From the NCBI GenBank assembly GCA_021776795.1, contig JAJFFC010000020.1, forward strand, positions 1-64,000: a stretch of DNA of 64,000 nucleotides. The letters run 5' to 3'. Positions within the stretch are counted from its first letter, which is position 1, and the number at the start of each line of letters is the position of its first letter. The notes under the pieces were generated by a model that was not told the origin of the DNA, searched no databases, and saw nothing but the letters and a program-made list of their open reading frames with translations. Source of the stretch: Planctomycetota bacterium (GTDB lineage: Bacteria; Planctomycetota; UBA1135). The translations under genes and the position numbers were made by a program. Below are positions 44,088-52,610 of the stretch, one piece after another.

Positions 44088-45701
44088 CTAACAGCTAGAC
44101 TTCGTGCTTGCAGGGAGAGCGCTCAGTGCGCGCTCAGCCAATGCAGTAATCGTGAGCGAGGGATTCACGCCGGGATTTGCCGGCATTGCGGCGCCATCGA
44201 CCACGAAAAGGCCCGGATAGCCATGTACTTGATGATCGCGACCGATGACGCCCTCCTGTGAGTTTGTCCCCATCGGGCAGCCGCCAAGGACATGGGCCGT
44301 GGAGGGAATCCCCAAAATCATCTCCGGAAGAAGGCCGCCGACGACGCCATCAAGTTTCTCCGCGACCTGTTCGGCGAGCTCGGCCATATCCGGAAGTGAG
44401 GCACTGGGAGCTTGTCCGCTGCCGAGGTCCGTTCGCAGCGCGCCATTGCGCTTGAGCCGTAGGGCAAGGGAAGTGTCTAAGGTGCGCATGGCCATTAAAA
44501 TGCTGGTGCTCGCGGCCCAATCGCGCACAAAAAAAGATTGGCTCCATCGCCAAGGCCGGCGCAGGAACCTACCGATGCTTTTGCCGAAGCGCACCCACAG
44601 ATTTTTCCCATCGGCGTAAGGCACCATGAGCAAACGGAAGAAACCAGAGCCAGAGGGATAGCGCACTGGCTCTAAATGCGATTGCGCATCAGTTTGCAAA
44701 ATTGATCCAATGGCTACACCCTCGCCGAGATCTTTGCGCGTCGTCGTCACGCCAAGGAAAGCTTCGGCATTGGTGCGAATATTTTGGCCAAGCTGATCAG
44801 AGAGTTTGGGAAGGCCATCGGGCTGTTGCTGCATCTGTAGCAGCAGTTGATTGCTACCAAGCACTCCGGCGGCGAGCATGACGCCATGCTTGGCGTGCAG
44901 TCGTTGCGGTTTCGGGCGACGTCGCCACGGCCGCAGCGAATGCGAACTGGCGCACTCCACAACATAGCCACCCGCGGCTTGGGGGCGGATGGCGGTGACT
45001 TTGGTGTCTGCTTGAATCTGGCACCCTTTCCGCTCCGCCAAATATAAGTAGTTGAGGTCCAAGGAGTTTTTGGCACGGTGGGGGCAGCCAATCATGCAGG
45101 CGCCGCAACGTCGGCAACCTTCGCGCTCTGGGCCTTCGCCATCAAAATAGGGATCTGGCACGGGCACGCCAGGCTCGCCAAAGTACACGCCCACTTCGGT
45201 TGCCTGAAACGTTGCAGGATCGCGCTGATCCAGAGCGACTTCAGCAAGGGCCTCGTCTGGAGGGGTGCGAAAGGGTGTCGGTGTGACGCCGAGCATGGAT
45301 TTAGCCGTGGCATAGTGAGGGGCAAGTTCTTGCTCCCAATCGTCCGCAAGGTGCGCCCAAGCCGGATGGGTAAAGAAGGCTTTTCCGGGAGTGGGGAGCG
45401 TGTTGGCATAAACCAAAGATCCGCCTCCAACGCCCACACCGCTAAACACCGTGAGGTGTCGGAAGAAGCTCATGCGAAAAATGCCACGGAAGCCCAACTT
45501 GGGCATCCACAGCCAGCGACGAAGATTCCAGTTGGTCCGCGGAAAGTCCTGTGCGCGCCAACGTGGCCCCTGTTCCACGACTAAAACGCGGTAGCCCTTT
45601 TCACTCAGGCGAAGCGCCGCAACGCTGCCGCCGAAGCCGGAGCCCACGACAATCCAATCCCAATCGCTTGCTGTCGCAGGATGCGCGGCCGAATCGTCCA
45701 C
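44088..45701 (-). CDS. GMC-type FAD oxidoreductase (cholesterol-oxidase-like)
   Basis: From the GTG at 45701 the protein has 537 residues; the frame extends to 45848 over the preceding gene and is rejected there. The FAD motif VVGSGFGGSVAALRL is near 18-32, and the C-terminal GMC signature NPGVNPSLTITALAERA is near the end. A Cys-rich stretch (CRRCGACMIGCPH) near 205-217 is typical of the subfamily that includes cholesterol oxidases and looks like a ferredoxin-type motif. It probably oxidises an alcohol such as a sterol or hopanoid derivative, but the substrate is not determined. It starts 8 nt after the preceding isomerase-like gene. Confidence 0.85.
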   Translation of the reverse strand: MDDSAAHPATASDWDWIVVGSGFGGSVAALRLSEKGYRVLVVEQGPRWRAQDFPRTNWNLRRWLWMPKLGFRGIFRMSFFRHLTVFSGVGVGGGSLVYANTLPTPGKAFFTHPAWAHLADDWEQELAPHYATAKSMLGVTPTPFRTPPDEALAEVALDQRDPATFQATEVGVYFGEPGVPVPDPYFDGEGPEREGCRRCGACMIGCPHRAKNSLDLNYLYLAERKGCQIQADTKVTAIRPQAAGGYVVECASSHSLRPWRRRPKPQRLHAKHGVMLAAGVLGSNQLLLQMQQQPDGLPKLSDQLGQNIRTNAEAFLGVTTTRKDLGEGVAIGSILQTDAQSHLEPVRYPSGSGFFRLLMVPYADGKNLWVRFGKSIGRFLRRPWRWSQSFFVRDWAASTSILMAMRTLDTSLALRLKRNGALRTDLGSGQAPSASLPDMAELAEQVAEKLDGVVGGLLPEMILGIPSTAHVLGGCPMGTNSQEGVIGRDHQVHGYPGLFVVDGAAMPANPGVNPSLTITALAERALSALPASTKSSC

Positions 45702-45709
45702 AGGCTTCC

Positions 45710-46648
45710 TTATTCGCCCTTCATCAAGCGATCGAGGTCTTGCGCAATCCCTTGCAGGTGTTCTTTGCCGCCACCGCCGACCTCGGCGGTAAACCAACCG
45801 GTATAGCCGACCTCCTGTAACCCCTTGACGACGCCGGGCCAATCGCAATCACCATCGTGAATGCCACAGCCAAAGCCGGACCATGGGCCAGAATCATTCA
45901 TGAGTTTGCGGCTATATCCTTTGACGTGCATTTTGCGGATGCGCGGCCCCAGAGCTTCCACCCAGTGTGTGGGCCAGCCAAAGCGCACGAGATTACCGGC
46001 ATCGAGATAGGCGCCGACCATGGGACTTTCCAAGGTATCGATGTACTGCGCCATTTCCAGTGGCGAAAGCAAAAAGCCATTCCACACATTCTCAATATTA
46101 ATGCTGACTTTCAGCTCTTGGGCCAAAGGAAGCAAAGGCTTGATGCCAGCAATCGAACGCTTCCAGGCCTGGGCGTAACTCGTTTCGCGATTGACCACCG
46201 CGGGCACCAGCAAGACTCCATCGGCGCCATAAGCGTGGGCGTCACGCAACGCCTGCTCTAAACCCTGGTGCGCTTCTTTACGCACCTTAGCATCGGCAGA
46301 AGAAAAGGGCTTGGCCCAATGCACACTATCCACGACGCTATGAATTTCGATTCCGGTAGCTTGTTTTGCTTCGACCACTTCGGCGACAGAGAAGTCGTTA
46401 GGCGCGTTCATTTCGATGCCTTCGTAGCCCAACTCCGCGGCAAGAGCAAAGCGATCGCGCAGAGTTCCGTTTTCGATTTGGATCATGCCGAGGCCCAGGG
46501 CCTTGCGAAAACCACCCTCTTGGGGCTTTGAAGCAAAGGGGCCTGCTGCGGCTAGAGGTCGGGTGAGAGTGGTCGACGCTGCAGCCAGTGGTAGGCCCAT
46601 GGCGGCCAAATGCTGCAAAAAAGCGCGGCGGGGGAGGGTCTTGGGCAT
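45710..46648 (-). CDS. Tat-exported sugar isomerase/epimerase-like protein
   Basis: From the ATG at 46648 the protein has 312 residues; the frame continues to 46825 through the divergent porin leader and is rejected there. The N-terminus MPKTLPRRAFLQHLAAMGLP is a twin-arginine-type signal. The rest is an AP-endonuclease-2/xylose-isomerase-like TIM barrel: GYEGIEMNAP, HSVVDSVHW, then INIENVWNGF and GAYLDAGNLV, with the metal-binding E, D and H of the family. Such exported proteins are common in planctomycetes and act on sugars or inositols. It precedes a GMC oxidoreductase, so the two may treat the same alcohol or sugar. Confidence 0.85.
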   Translation of the reverse strand: MPKTLPRRAFLQHLAAMGLPLAAASTTLTRPLAAAGPFASKPQEGGFRKALGLGMIQIENGTLRDRFALAAELGYEGIEMNAPNDFSVAEVVEAKQATGIEIHSVVDSVHWAKPFSSADAKVRKEAHQGLEQALRDAHAYGADGVLLVPAVVNRETSYAQAWKRSIAGIKPLLPLAQELKVSINIENVWNGFLLSPLEMAQYIDTLESPMVGAYLDAGNLVRFGWPTHWVEALGPRIRKMHVKGYSRKLMNDSGPWSGFGCGIHDGDCDWPGVVKGLQEVGYTGWFTAEVGGGGKEHLQGIAQDLDRLMKGE

Positions 46649-46661
46649 AAAACAGTCTAGC

Positions 46662-46689
46662 TCGACAAAAAAAAGGAAATTGGAATAAT
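46662..46689 (+). promoter_or_regulatory. Candidate sigma-70-type promoter of the first porin gene
   Basis: TCGACA at 46662-46667 and AATAAT at 46684-46689 are separated by 16 nt and each match the -35 and -10 consensus at five of six positions. The predicted start of transcription is about 40 nt before the ATG at 46738. An A-tract fills the spacer. Confidence 0.45.
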
Positions 46690-46737
46690 TGCAGGCCTCT
46701 AGGGTCTGATGAAGACACGGAACCTCCGAACTGACAC

Positions 46738-47850
46738 ATGAAATGGAATCTCCCCCTATGCCATCTGTTGCCCTGTGCTGCAGTCTCCGGCATCGCCCTT
46801 CTACTCTGTACTCCCGCGTCCGCACAGGCCGAGGACTCCCCTTGGTCCTTCAGCGGTGATGCCCGCTTTCGGGCAGAGTTCAATGACAACGCGCCCGGAA
46901 CCAGCGACCGCCACCGCCAGCGCATGCGCTTTCGTGTAGGGGGTACTTACCGCTTCAATCACGAAGTGCTTGTTGGTGCGCGCGCGCGTACGGGGAACCC
47001 GGATGACCCGAACAGCCCTCACGTCGACCTCGGCGATGGCTTCAACAGTCTCGAGTTCAATCTCGATCGTTTGTACGTTCAGTACACCCCGGAAGACACC
47101 GGCGTGACGGTGTGGGCGGGTAAGTTCAACAACTCCATTGTGCGCAATCCGGTGTATGGCGAACTCATCTGGGATGCCGATATCCAGCCAGAAGGCATCA
47201 TGGCCCGTTGGCAAACGGGGGAGTTTGGCCCCTTTGCAAGCGCCGGCATTTTGGCCGGCGAATTCGTGACATTGGAGCAGTCGGGTGGCAGCGAAAGTTT
47301 CTCCACCTTAGTGCAAGGCTTTGCCACGATGGATACCGGCGATGACAGCAAACTCAGTGCTGCTCTTGGTTATTTCTTCACCGGCAACCCATCGCCAAGT
47401 GGATCGGTCGCTTTGCTTGCAGATAACCAAGGCAATGCAACCGTCGGTGCTGGCGCGGCCCAGCGCTACGTGTCGGACTTTGGCACCATCGATGCCATTT
47501 TGGCTTGGCAGTCCGGCCCTTTGACCCTGTCTGCCGAAATGTTCCAAAACCAACGCGCGGCTTCCGGCCAAGGCGATACCGGCATTGCCGTTGGCGGCGC
47601 GATTGGAACCGAAGCCGGCAAGTTCTATTACCAGTACCAAACAGTCGAACAAGACGCCATGTTCTCGGCTTGGGCTGGCGATGACTTTCTACTTACGACC
47701 AACATGAACAGCCACGTTGCTGGTTGGAAGCGCAAGCTTGCCGACTTTGCCGACCTCCATATTTGGGCCCTCATGTCAGAACCGGACCAAATCGTAGGCC
47801 CCTCAGACTCCATTGTCCGCTTTCGCATTGACCTAAACCTGCACTGGTAA
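46738..47850 (+). CDS. Outer-membrane porin-like protein (first of tandem pair)
   Basis: A 370-residue protein with a signal peptide ending near ASAQA (residue 30). The mature part is a likely beta-barrel, with alternating strands, DARFRAEFNDNAPG at the start, RTGNPDDPNSPHVDLGDGF, then LDRLYVQYTPE and WAGKFNNSIVRNPVYG, ending in FRIDLNLHW, with an aromatic final residue as in outer-membrane barrels. This fits the putative porin (PF16930-like) group. It is about half identical by eye to the next gene, a clear tandem duplication. Specificity is unknown. Confidence 0.82.
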   Translation: MKWNLPLCHLLPCAAVSGIALLLCTPASAQAEDSPWSFSGDARFRAEFNDNAPGTSDRHRQRMRFRVGGTYRFNHEVLVGARARTGNPDDPNSPHVDLGDGFNSLEFNLDRLYVQYTPEDTGVTVWAGKFNNSIVRNPVYGELIWDADIQPEGIMARWQTGEFGPFASAGILAGEFVTLEQSGGSESFSTLVQGFATMDTGDDSKLSAALGYFFTGNPSPSGSVALLADNQGNATVGAGAAQRYVSDFGTIDAILAWQSGPLTLSAEMFQNQRAASGQGDTGIAVGGAIGTEAGKFYYQYQTVEQDAMFSAWAGDDFLLTTNMNSHVAGWKRKLADFADLHIWALMSEPDQIVGPSDSIVRFRIDLNLHW

Positions 47851-47882
47851 ATCGCGAACGGCTTCCCGGTTGCCATGGATTG

Positions 47883-47896
47883 CCCCGAATTCGGGG
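47883..47896. promoter_or_regulatory. 14-nt perfect palindrome between tandem porin genes
   Basis: The sequence CCCCGAATTCGGGG is self-complementary. It lies 33 nt after the first porin's stop and 71 nt before the second porin's start. It could be a dimeric-repressor site for the second gene. No T-tract follows, so it is not a standard terminator. Confidence 0.35.
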
Positions 47897-47930
47897 GATA
47901 AATAGCACGAAAGATTTGTTGTTTTTCTGC

Positions 47931-47960
47931 GAATTTAAGACCAAAGAGTCTCTTAAATTC
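47931..47960 (+). promoter_or_regulatory. 10-bp inverted repeat immediately before the second porin start
   Basis: GAATTTAAGA at 47931-47940 pairs perfectly with TCTTAAATTC at 47951-47960 around a 10-nt loop. The right arm ends 6 nt before the ATG at 47967, covering the place of a ribosome binding site. In RNA it could be a hairpin that controls translation; in DNA it could be an operator overlapping the transcription start. Confidence 0.5.
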
Positions 47961-47966
47961 TCCGCC

Positions 47967-49070
47967 ATGAACTCCCTCAACCTCCGTGGTTTGGCCCTCG
48001 CTTCGGGGACCCTTTCCCTTGCTCTACTCGCTGCTACTCCAGCCACCGCCCAGGGCGATGGAGAATGGAGTTTCTCGAGCAACGCACGCTTCCGCGCCGA
48101 GTTTAATGACAATGCTCCTGGCACTAAGGATCGTCATCGGCAACGTCTGCGCCTTCGGTTTGGTGCGAACTACCGCTTCAACTCCGAGTTGCTCGTCGGC
48201 GCTCGCGTAACTACGGGAAACCCCGATGACCCGCGCAGCCCTTATGTCGACCTTGGCGATGGCTTCAACAGCGAAGACATCACTCTAGACCGTTTGTTCT
48301 TCCAGTACACGCCAGAAGCCGTTCCTGGCCTCGCCGTGGTTGGCGGCAAGTTCGGCCCTCCGGTCTACCGCAACCCGATTTACGGCAACTTGGTGTGGGA
48401 TGAAGACGTCCAGCCCGAGGGCCTCGGCGCGATTTACTCCTGGTCCGATTGCATGGGCTTCGATGAGTTCCACGTCACGGCGGGTCAATTGGCTGCTTTC
48501 GAGCAGGCTGCTGGCGAAAATGCTTGGGCCACCTTGCTTGAGGTCGGCGGCCACATCGACGCTGGCGACGACGCCACCTTCTCCGGCGCCGCGGCTTACT
48601 TCTTCTACGGCGACCTCACGCCAAGTGGCTCTGCAGCACTTGCCGCAGACCTTCGCGGCAACGCACTAACCGGTTCCGAGTTGACCTCGGACTACGGCAT
48701 CTTGGATGTCAACCTGGCCTACGAAAATGAAGATGTCATCTTCTCCGGCGAGTTCATCCAAAACCAACGTGCCGATAGCAGCGTAGGGGACACCGGCTTC
48801 GCCGTTGGCGCTGCCCTCAAGACCGAAATGGGCAAGTTCTACTACCAGTACGCATCAATTGAGCAAGACGCCATTCTCACGACCTACTCGAACGACGACA
48901 TGATCATGGGAACCAACTTCAACAACCACATGGCTGGTTGGAAGACCCCATTGAGTGAACAAGTGGACCTGCACATCTGGGTCATGGCCCAAGAACCGGA
49001 CGAAATCCTCGCCGGTGTGATTGACGAAATGGTCTATCGCATCCGCTTCGATGTCACCCTGCATATGTAG
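47967..49070 (+). CDS. Outer-membrane porin-like protein (second of tandem pair)
   Basis: From the ATG at 47967 the protein has 367 residues with a signal ending near ATAQ (residue 29). It repeats the barrel landmarks of the upstream paralogue: NARFRAEFNDNAPGT, VTTGNPDDPRSPYVDLGDGF, LDRLFFQYTPE and KFYYQYASIEQDAI, and ends in RIRFDVTLHM. The 5' extension to 47880 contains the inverted repeat and is rejected. It has its own probable control region and a strong terminator, so it may be expressed independently of the first copy. The pair may differ in substrate or growth condition. Confidence 0.82.
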   Translation: MNSLNLRGLALASGTLSLALLAATPATAQGDGEWSFSSNARFRAEFNDNAPGTKDRHRQRLRLRFGANYRFNSELLVGARVTTGNPDDPRSPYVDLGDGFNSEDITLDRLFFQYTPEAVPGLAVVGGKFGPPVYRNPIYGNLVWDEDVQPEGLGAIYSWSDCMGFDEFHVTAGQLAAFEQAAGENAWATLLEVGGHIDAGDDATFSGAAAYFFYGDLTPSGSAALAADLRGNALTGSELTSDYGILDVNLAYENEDVIFSGEFIQNQRADSSVGDTGFAVGAALKTEMGKFYYQYASIEQDAILTTYSNDDMIMGTNFNNHMAGWKTPLSEQVDLHIWVMAQEPDEILAGVIDEMVYRIRFDVTLHM

Positions 49071-49101
49071 GGATTCGGTACGTGACGCCAGAAATGGCGG
49101 G

Positions 49102-49136
49102 AGAGCAGGGCGTTTCGGCGCCCTGCTCTTTTCTTG
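49102..49136 (+). terminator. Intrinsic terminator
   Basis: AGAGCAGGGCG at 49102-49112 pairs perfectly with CGCCCTGCTCT at 49119-49129 around the loop TTTCGG, followed by a T-rich tract (TTTCTTG). It ends the porin transcript. Confidence 0.92.
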
Positions 49137-49190
49137 TTTAACCGAGTAATTCCGCTAAATCCGAGAAAGAATTTCGCCTAAAATGGGGCA

Positions 49191-51083
49191 ATGGCCCTTG
49201 GGCTAGTCATCCCCCTCCTTCTGGCGCTCCCTCAAGCCAACTACGACCCAGACCCGGAATCCACAGCCGGGCGCTGGTTGGTGGTCTACAACGCCAACTG
49301 GCCAGATGAAGATGGCAATGGGGTCAATGACTCGCTCGAAGTGGCCCAGCACTGGCTCCAGAAGCGCCGAGTGCCCACAGACCGCCTCGTCGCCGTCTCC
49401 TGCAGCACCTGGAGCAATGACAAGTACCAGGGCACAAACGCTTGGGAGGACTTCTGGGATGAAATTGTATTACCGCTTCGTGCGCGCGCGATTAGTGCCG
49501 ATAACGACCAAGTTCTCGGCATTCTTTTTTGCTACGGCGTGCCTTATCAAGTCGCGGTCCCAGGCTTCACCAAGCGTGGCCTCGACACCACCATTGCTCG
49601 CCTGTGGAATTTAGGTGAGCGCGATCGGGCGGGCTATTTCGACATCAAGACCGAAGATGGCTACGCGGACCTCGCGCCAGGGGAAACCCTTCCTCCGGGC
49701 CGCTTTGACCCGGGCGAGGATCGCTTCAATGACACCCGCACTTACCTCGTCGCGCGCCTAGACGGCACCGATAAGAACCATGCCATGGAGCTGGTGGACA
49801 TGGCTTTATATGGCGACGTCTACCTTAGCCCGGAACCCGGCTACTACCAAGGGCGGGCTTACCTCGACACCCAATACGGCGAGTATTCCCGCGCCACTCT
49901 GGATGCCGGCTACCCCTTTAGCCACTGGACCTTCGGTGAGTCGGACAAAGCATTGGCTTATGGGCGAGGTTGGCTAGAAGCGTCTGGTTTTAAGGTGCAT
50001 TGGGAACCCAATTTGACCGAGATTGGTGAGCCCGGCGCGACATGGACCGATGGCACACCAGCCCTCAGCGCACCCAACGCGATGATCTACGAAGGCTGGT
50101 ACAACAACGACAACTACATCGATGTTTGGGATTGGATGGTCGGTTCTTTTGGCACAGATTTGAACTCCAACTCGATTGCGCGTTTGCGCAATGATGTCCC
50201 TGGCACCTTCGTCGCCGGTGCCTTACGCAACGGATTGACTGCAGGCGTCGGTTGCGTCGATGAGCCTTACACAGAAGGCCACCCCTACCCAGAGGTCTTT
50301 GCTTATTACATGATCAAGGGATATCCCTTCGCCGAGGCGGCGCGCATTTGTGATCCCCGCCTCATGTGGACCAGTCTGTATGTCGGCGACCCGATTTATC
50401 AGCCATTTCGACCGCTGAAGCCACTGATTTTGGACACCACACCACCGCCGCCGCTCACGATCGATGAGGTGCAGTGGACTGGTACTGCTGGGCAGTGGGA
50501 AATTTCCACCCACTTGAACACCACGGGCAAAATGCCTGACTTGGCCATCGGCGAAGTGCGTTGGGGGACGGCACCAGGCGTGATCAACCAAGTGGTCACC
50601 GCCGAAGAAGCGCGTCCACGCATGTTTCACCGCATGACTTTGGAAAACTTGCCGGCCAACGATGTCGTCTACTTCCAAACCATCGCGACCGACCCTGTTG
50701 GGAATGTCACTGGGGCAGCTCCGCGGGTAATCCACACCGCGCTCGAAACGCAAAACGTGGTGGCTTCGCTGTCGGTTCCCCAGACCACATTCCAGGCAGG
50801 TGATGAGATTGCCATTGAAGTGGCACTAGGAGGCAACGATGGCTTTGAAAGCCTGACCACAGCTGAAGTCTTGCTGACGGCAACCCACCTTGGCTCGACC
50901 AACTTCGACATCTGGCCGCGCCTCGAAACCGACAATGCTTTGCACTTCCAGTCCCACAACGATGTCGTGCGCGTCGCCCGCTATCCACTGAAGTCGCTGG
51001 ATCCAGGAACTTACACCCTAGTCGCCAATGTCAGCTCGCCAGCTGGCACAGACAGCGAGACTTTGGTCCTGACCGTACAGTAG
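49191..51083 (+). CDS. TIGR03790-like secreted protein
   Basis: A 630-residue protein with a short signal (MALGLVIPLLLALPQ). The first 400 residues fit the TIGR03790 family: LVVYNANWPDEDGNG, then QHWLQKRRVPTDRLVAV near the start, and GILFCYGVPYQVAVPG. Residues about 415-520 look like a fibronectin/Ig-type domain (ITTTG... and ENLPANDVVYFQTIATD), and the last 100 residues form another beta domain. The family has no established function; many members are exported in planctomycetes and related groups. Confidence 0.78.
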   Translation: MALGLVIPLLLALPQANYDPDPESTAGRWLVVYNANWPDEDGNGVNDSLEVAQHWLQKRRVPTDRLVAVSCSTWSNDKYQGTNAWEDFWDEIVLPLRARAISADNDQVLGILFCYGVPYQVAVPGFTKRGLDTTIARLWNLGERDRAGYFDIKTEDGYADLAPGETLPPGRFDPGEDRFNDTRTYLVARLDGTDKNHAMELVDMALYGDVYLSPEPGYYQGRAYLDTQYGEYSRATLDAGYPFSHWTFGESDKALAYGRGWLEASGFKVHWEPNLTEIGEPGATWTDGTPALSAPNAMIYEGWYNNDNYIDVWDWMVGSFGTDLNSNSIARLRNDVPGTFVAGALRNGLTAGVGCVDEPYTEGHPYPEVFAYYMIKGYPFAEAARICDPRLMWTSLYVGDPIYQPFRPLKPLILDTTPPPPLTIDEVQWTGTAGQWEISTHLNTTGKMPDLAIGEVRWGTAPGVINQVVTAEEARPRMFHRMTLENLPANDVVYFQTIATDPVGNVTGAAPRVIHTALETQNVVASLSVPQTTFQAGDEIAIEVALGGNDGFESLTTAEVLLTATHLGSTNFDIWPRLETDNALHFQSHNDVVRVARYPLKSLDPGTYTLVANVSSPAGTDSETLVLTVQ

Positions 51084-51131
51084 AGAGGTCCCCCCTCCGA
51101 GTTGCCTAAACTCGGCGCGACGATCTCCCTC

Positions 51132-52565
51132 ATGCTTTCTCTCCTTTTCCTTTGCCTGCCGCAGGCTGCCGATTCCGCGCAGCTTCCCATTCATCAAGAG
51201 CTGACCCAAGCGGATTGGCGGGCTGCCGCGAAGGGACAAGGGCGCTTTCTTTTTGCAGCGCCCATGAGCTTTCGCAGCCTTGGTGTGTGGAGTTCACGGG
51301 CGATGGATGGCGTGCAGATTGCGCACCCTAAGCCTCATGGCCAAACACCGACGGCATGGCCCCTGGTGGGGCAGCCCGACTTGACCGAGGTGCCGGGCTT
51401 TCCCGGACCGGCAGGGCAGCGCTGGGTGTCGGCCTTGGTGCACTTTCCGCAGAATCAAACTTCCTCTGTGGTTCTCTCTCTGCCGCCGTCCTTGGCGGCC
51501 ATGGCGTTGCAGGGTGATTTATCCTGCGCCTTGGTTTGGGTGCCGGTGAATCCGCTTGCAGCAGCTCAACTCCCGCAGACGCGGGCGGTTGGCAAGCCTT
51601 CGGTCTACGCGCGCACCAGCTGGGGAGCAGATCCACCACAGTGCAGCGCGGGCTATTGCACGACCACGCATGTGGCCATGCACCACACCGCTTCTGCCTC
51701 GGAGTATGTCAGCACGTCATGGTCAGAATGCGCGAGCAATGTGCAAGCCAATCAGGCCTATCACATGTACACCCGCGGTTGGTGTGACATTGGATACAAC
51801 TATTTGATTTGCCCGCATGGCGACATCTTTGAAGGACGCGGCGGCGGCGATGACGTGGTGGGCGCACACGATGGCGCGAACTGCGGTTCCATGGGAGTGG
51901 CTTTCATGGGTTACTTTCATTCGCCGCACAATCAAAGCTTGACCCAAGTCATGCAGAACGCCTTTATCGACCTTGCCGCGTGGAAGTGTGATCAGCAAAA
52001 CATCGACCCGCTGGGTTCGGCTTGGTACGCCGGGTATGGGGCCAATATGAGTACGGTTTATGGTCACCGTGACGTGTCTAGTACGGCGTGCCCAGGAGAT
52101 TTGGCTTATGCCAATTTGCCGCAGCTACGGGTGCAAATCGAGCAGAAGATTCAATCTGGTGGCTCGGTCGATTTGATTTTGGACAATGCCACCGCGAGTT
52201 ATTCCGGCACTTGGAATACGGGAACTAGCGCTGCTGGAAAGTATGGCAGCGATTACCGCTGGGCCAGTACCGGCACAGCTTTGGCTAGAGCACTTTGGAG
52301 TCCAGGTATCCCGCAGTCCGGTACCTATGAGATTTCCCTGTGGTGGCCTGCGGGAAGCAATCGTAGTCCGCAAACGCCGATTGGGCTTTTGGTAGGAGGC
52401 CGCCTGTATCAAGGCAGCGTGAATCAGCAGCAAGCTGGTGGCCAGTGGAACGTCCTCGGCCAAATTTCCTTCGCGTCCGGTGCGACGCCCGTATTGGGAA
52501 TAGAGAATACAGGGCCAAGTGGCTACGTCGTGGTCGCCGACGCTCTGCGTCTACGCAAACTTTGA
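51132..52565 (+). CDS. Secreted N-acetylmuramoyl-L-alanine amidase/PGRP-like with golvesin-type C-terminal domain
   Basis: From the ATG at 51132 the protein has 477 residues with a signal peptide (MLSLLFLCLPQAADSAQ); a TTG at 51102 adds ten residues. Residues about 160-340 are an amidase-2/PGRP domain: VAMHHTAS (zinc His), YNYLICPHGDIFEGRG, and YGHRDVSSTACPG with a second His and a Cys ligand. The last 130 residues match the golvesin/xanthan-lyase C-terminal-like domain (TWNTGTSAAGKYGSDYRW, then GTYEISLWWPAG, then VVVADALRL), probably binding polysaccharide. It cuts amide bonds in peptidoglycan or acts on exogenous wall material. Confidence 0.88.
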   Translation: MLSLLFLCLPQAADSAQLPIHQELTQADWRAAAKGQGRFLFAAPMSFRSLGVWSSRAMDGVQIAHPKPHGQTPTAWPLVGQPDLTEVPGFPGPAGQRWVSALVHFPQNQTSSVVLSLPPSLAAMALQGDLSCALVWVPVNPLAAAQLPQTRAVGKPSVYARTSWGADPPQCSAGYCTTTHVAMHHTASASEYVSTSWSECASNVQANQAYHMYTRGWCDIGYNYLICPHGDIFEGRGGGDDVVGAHDGANCGSMGVAFMGYFHSPHNQSLTQVMQNAFIDLAAWKCDQQNIDPLGSAWYAGYGANMSTVYGHRDVSSTACPGDLAYANLPQLRVQIEQKIQSGGSVDLILDNATASYSGTWNTGTSAAGKYGSDYRWASTGTALARALWSPGIPQSGTYEISLWWPAGSNRSPQTPIGLLVGGRLYQGSVNQQQAGGQWNVLGQISFASGATPVLGIENTGPSGYVVVADALRLRKL

Positions 52566-52610
52566 TTTTTGTCAGGCGTGGCCGACCATAGCGAAAGGGC
52601 AATGCCCTTC

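Noticed and set aside
52595-52609. Hairpin AAGGGC-AAT-GCCCTT as terminator between the amidase and GT4 genes
   Set aside because: The loop is only three bases and no T-tract follows on the plus strand; evidence is too weak for a feature.
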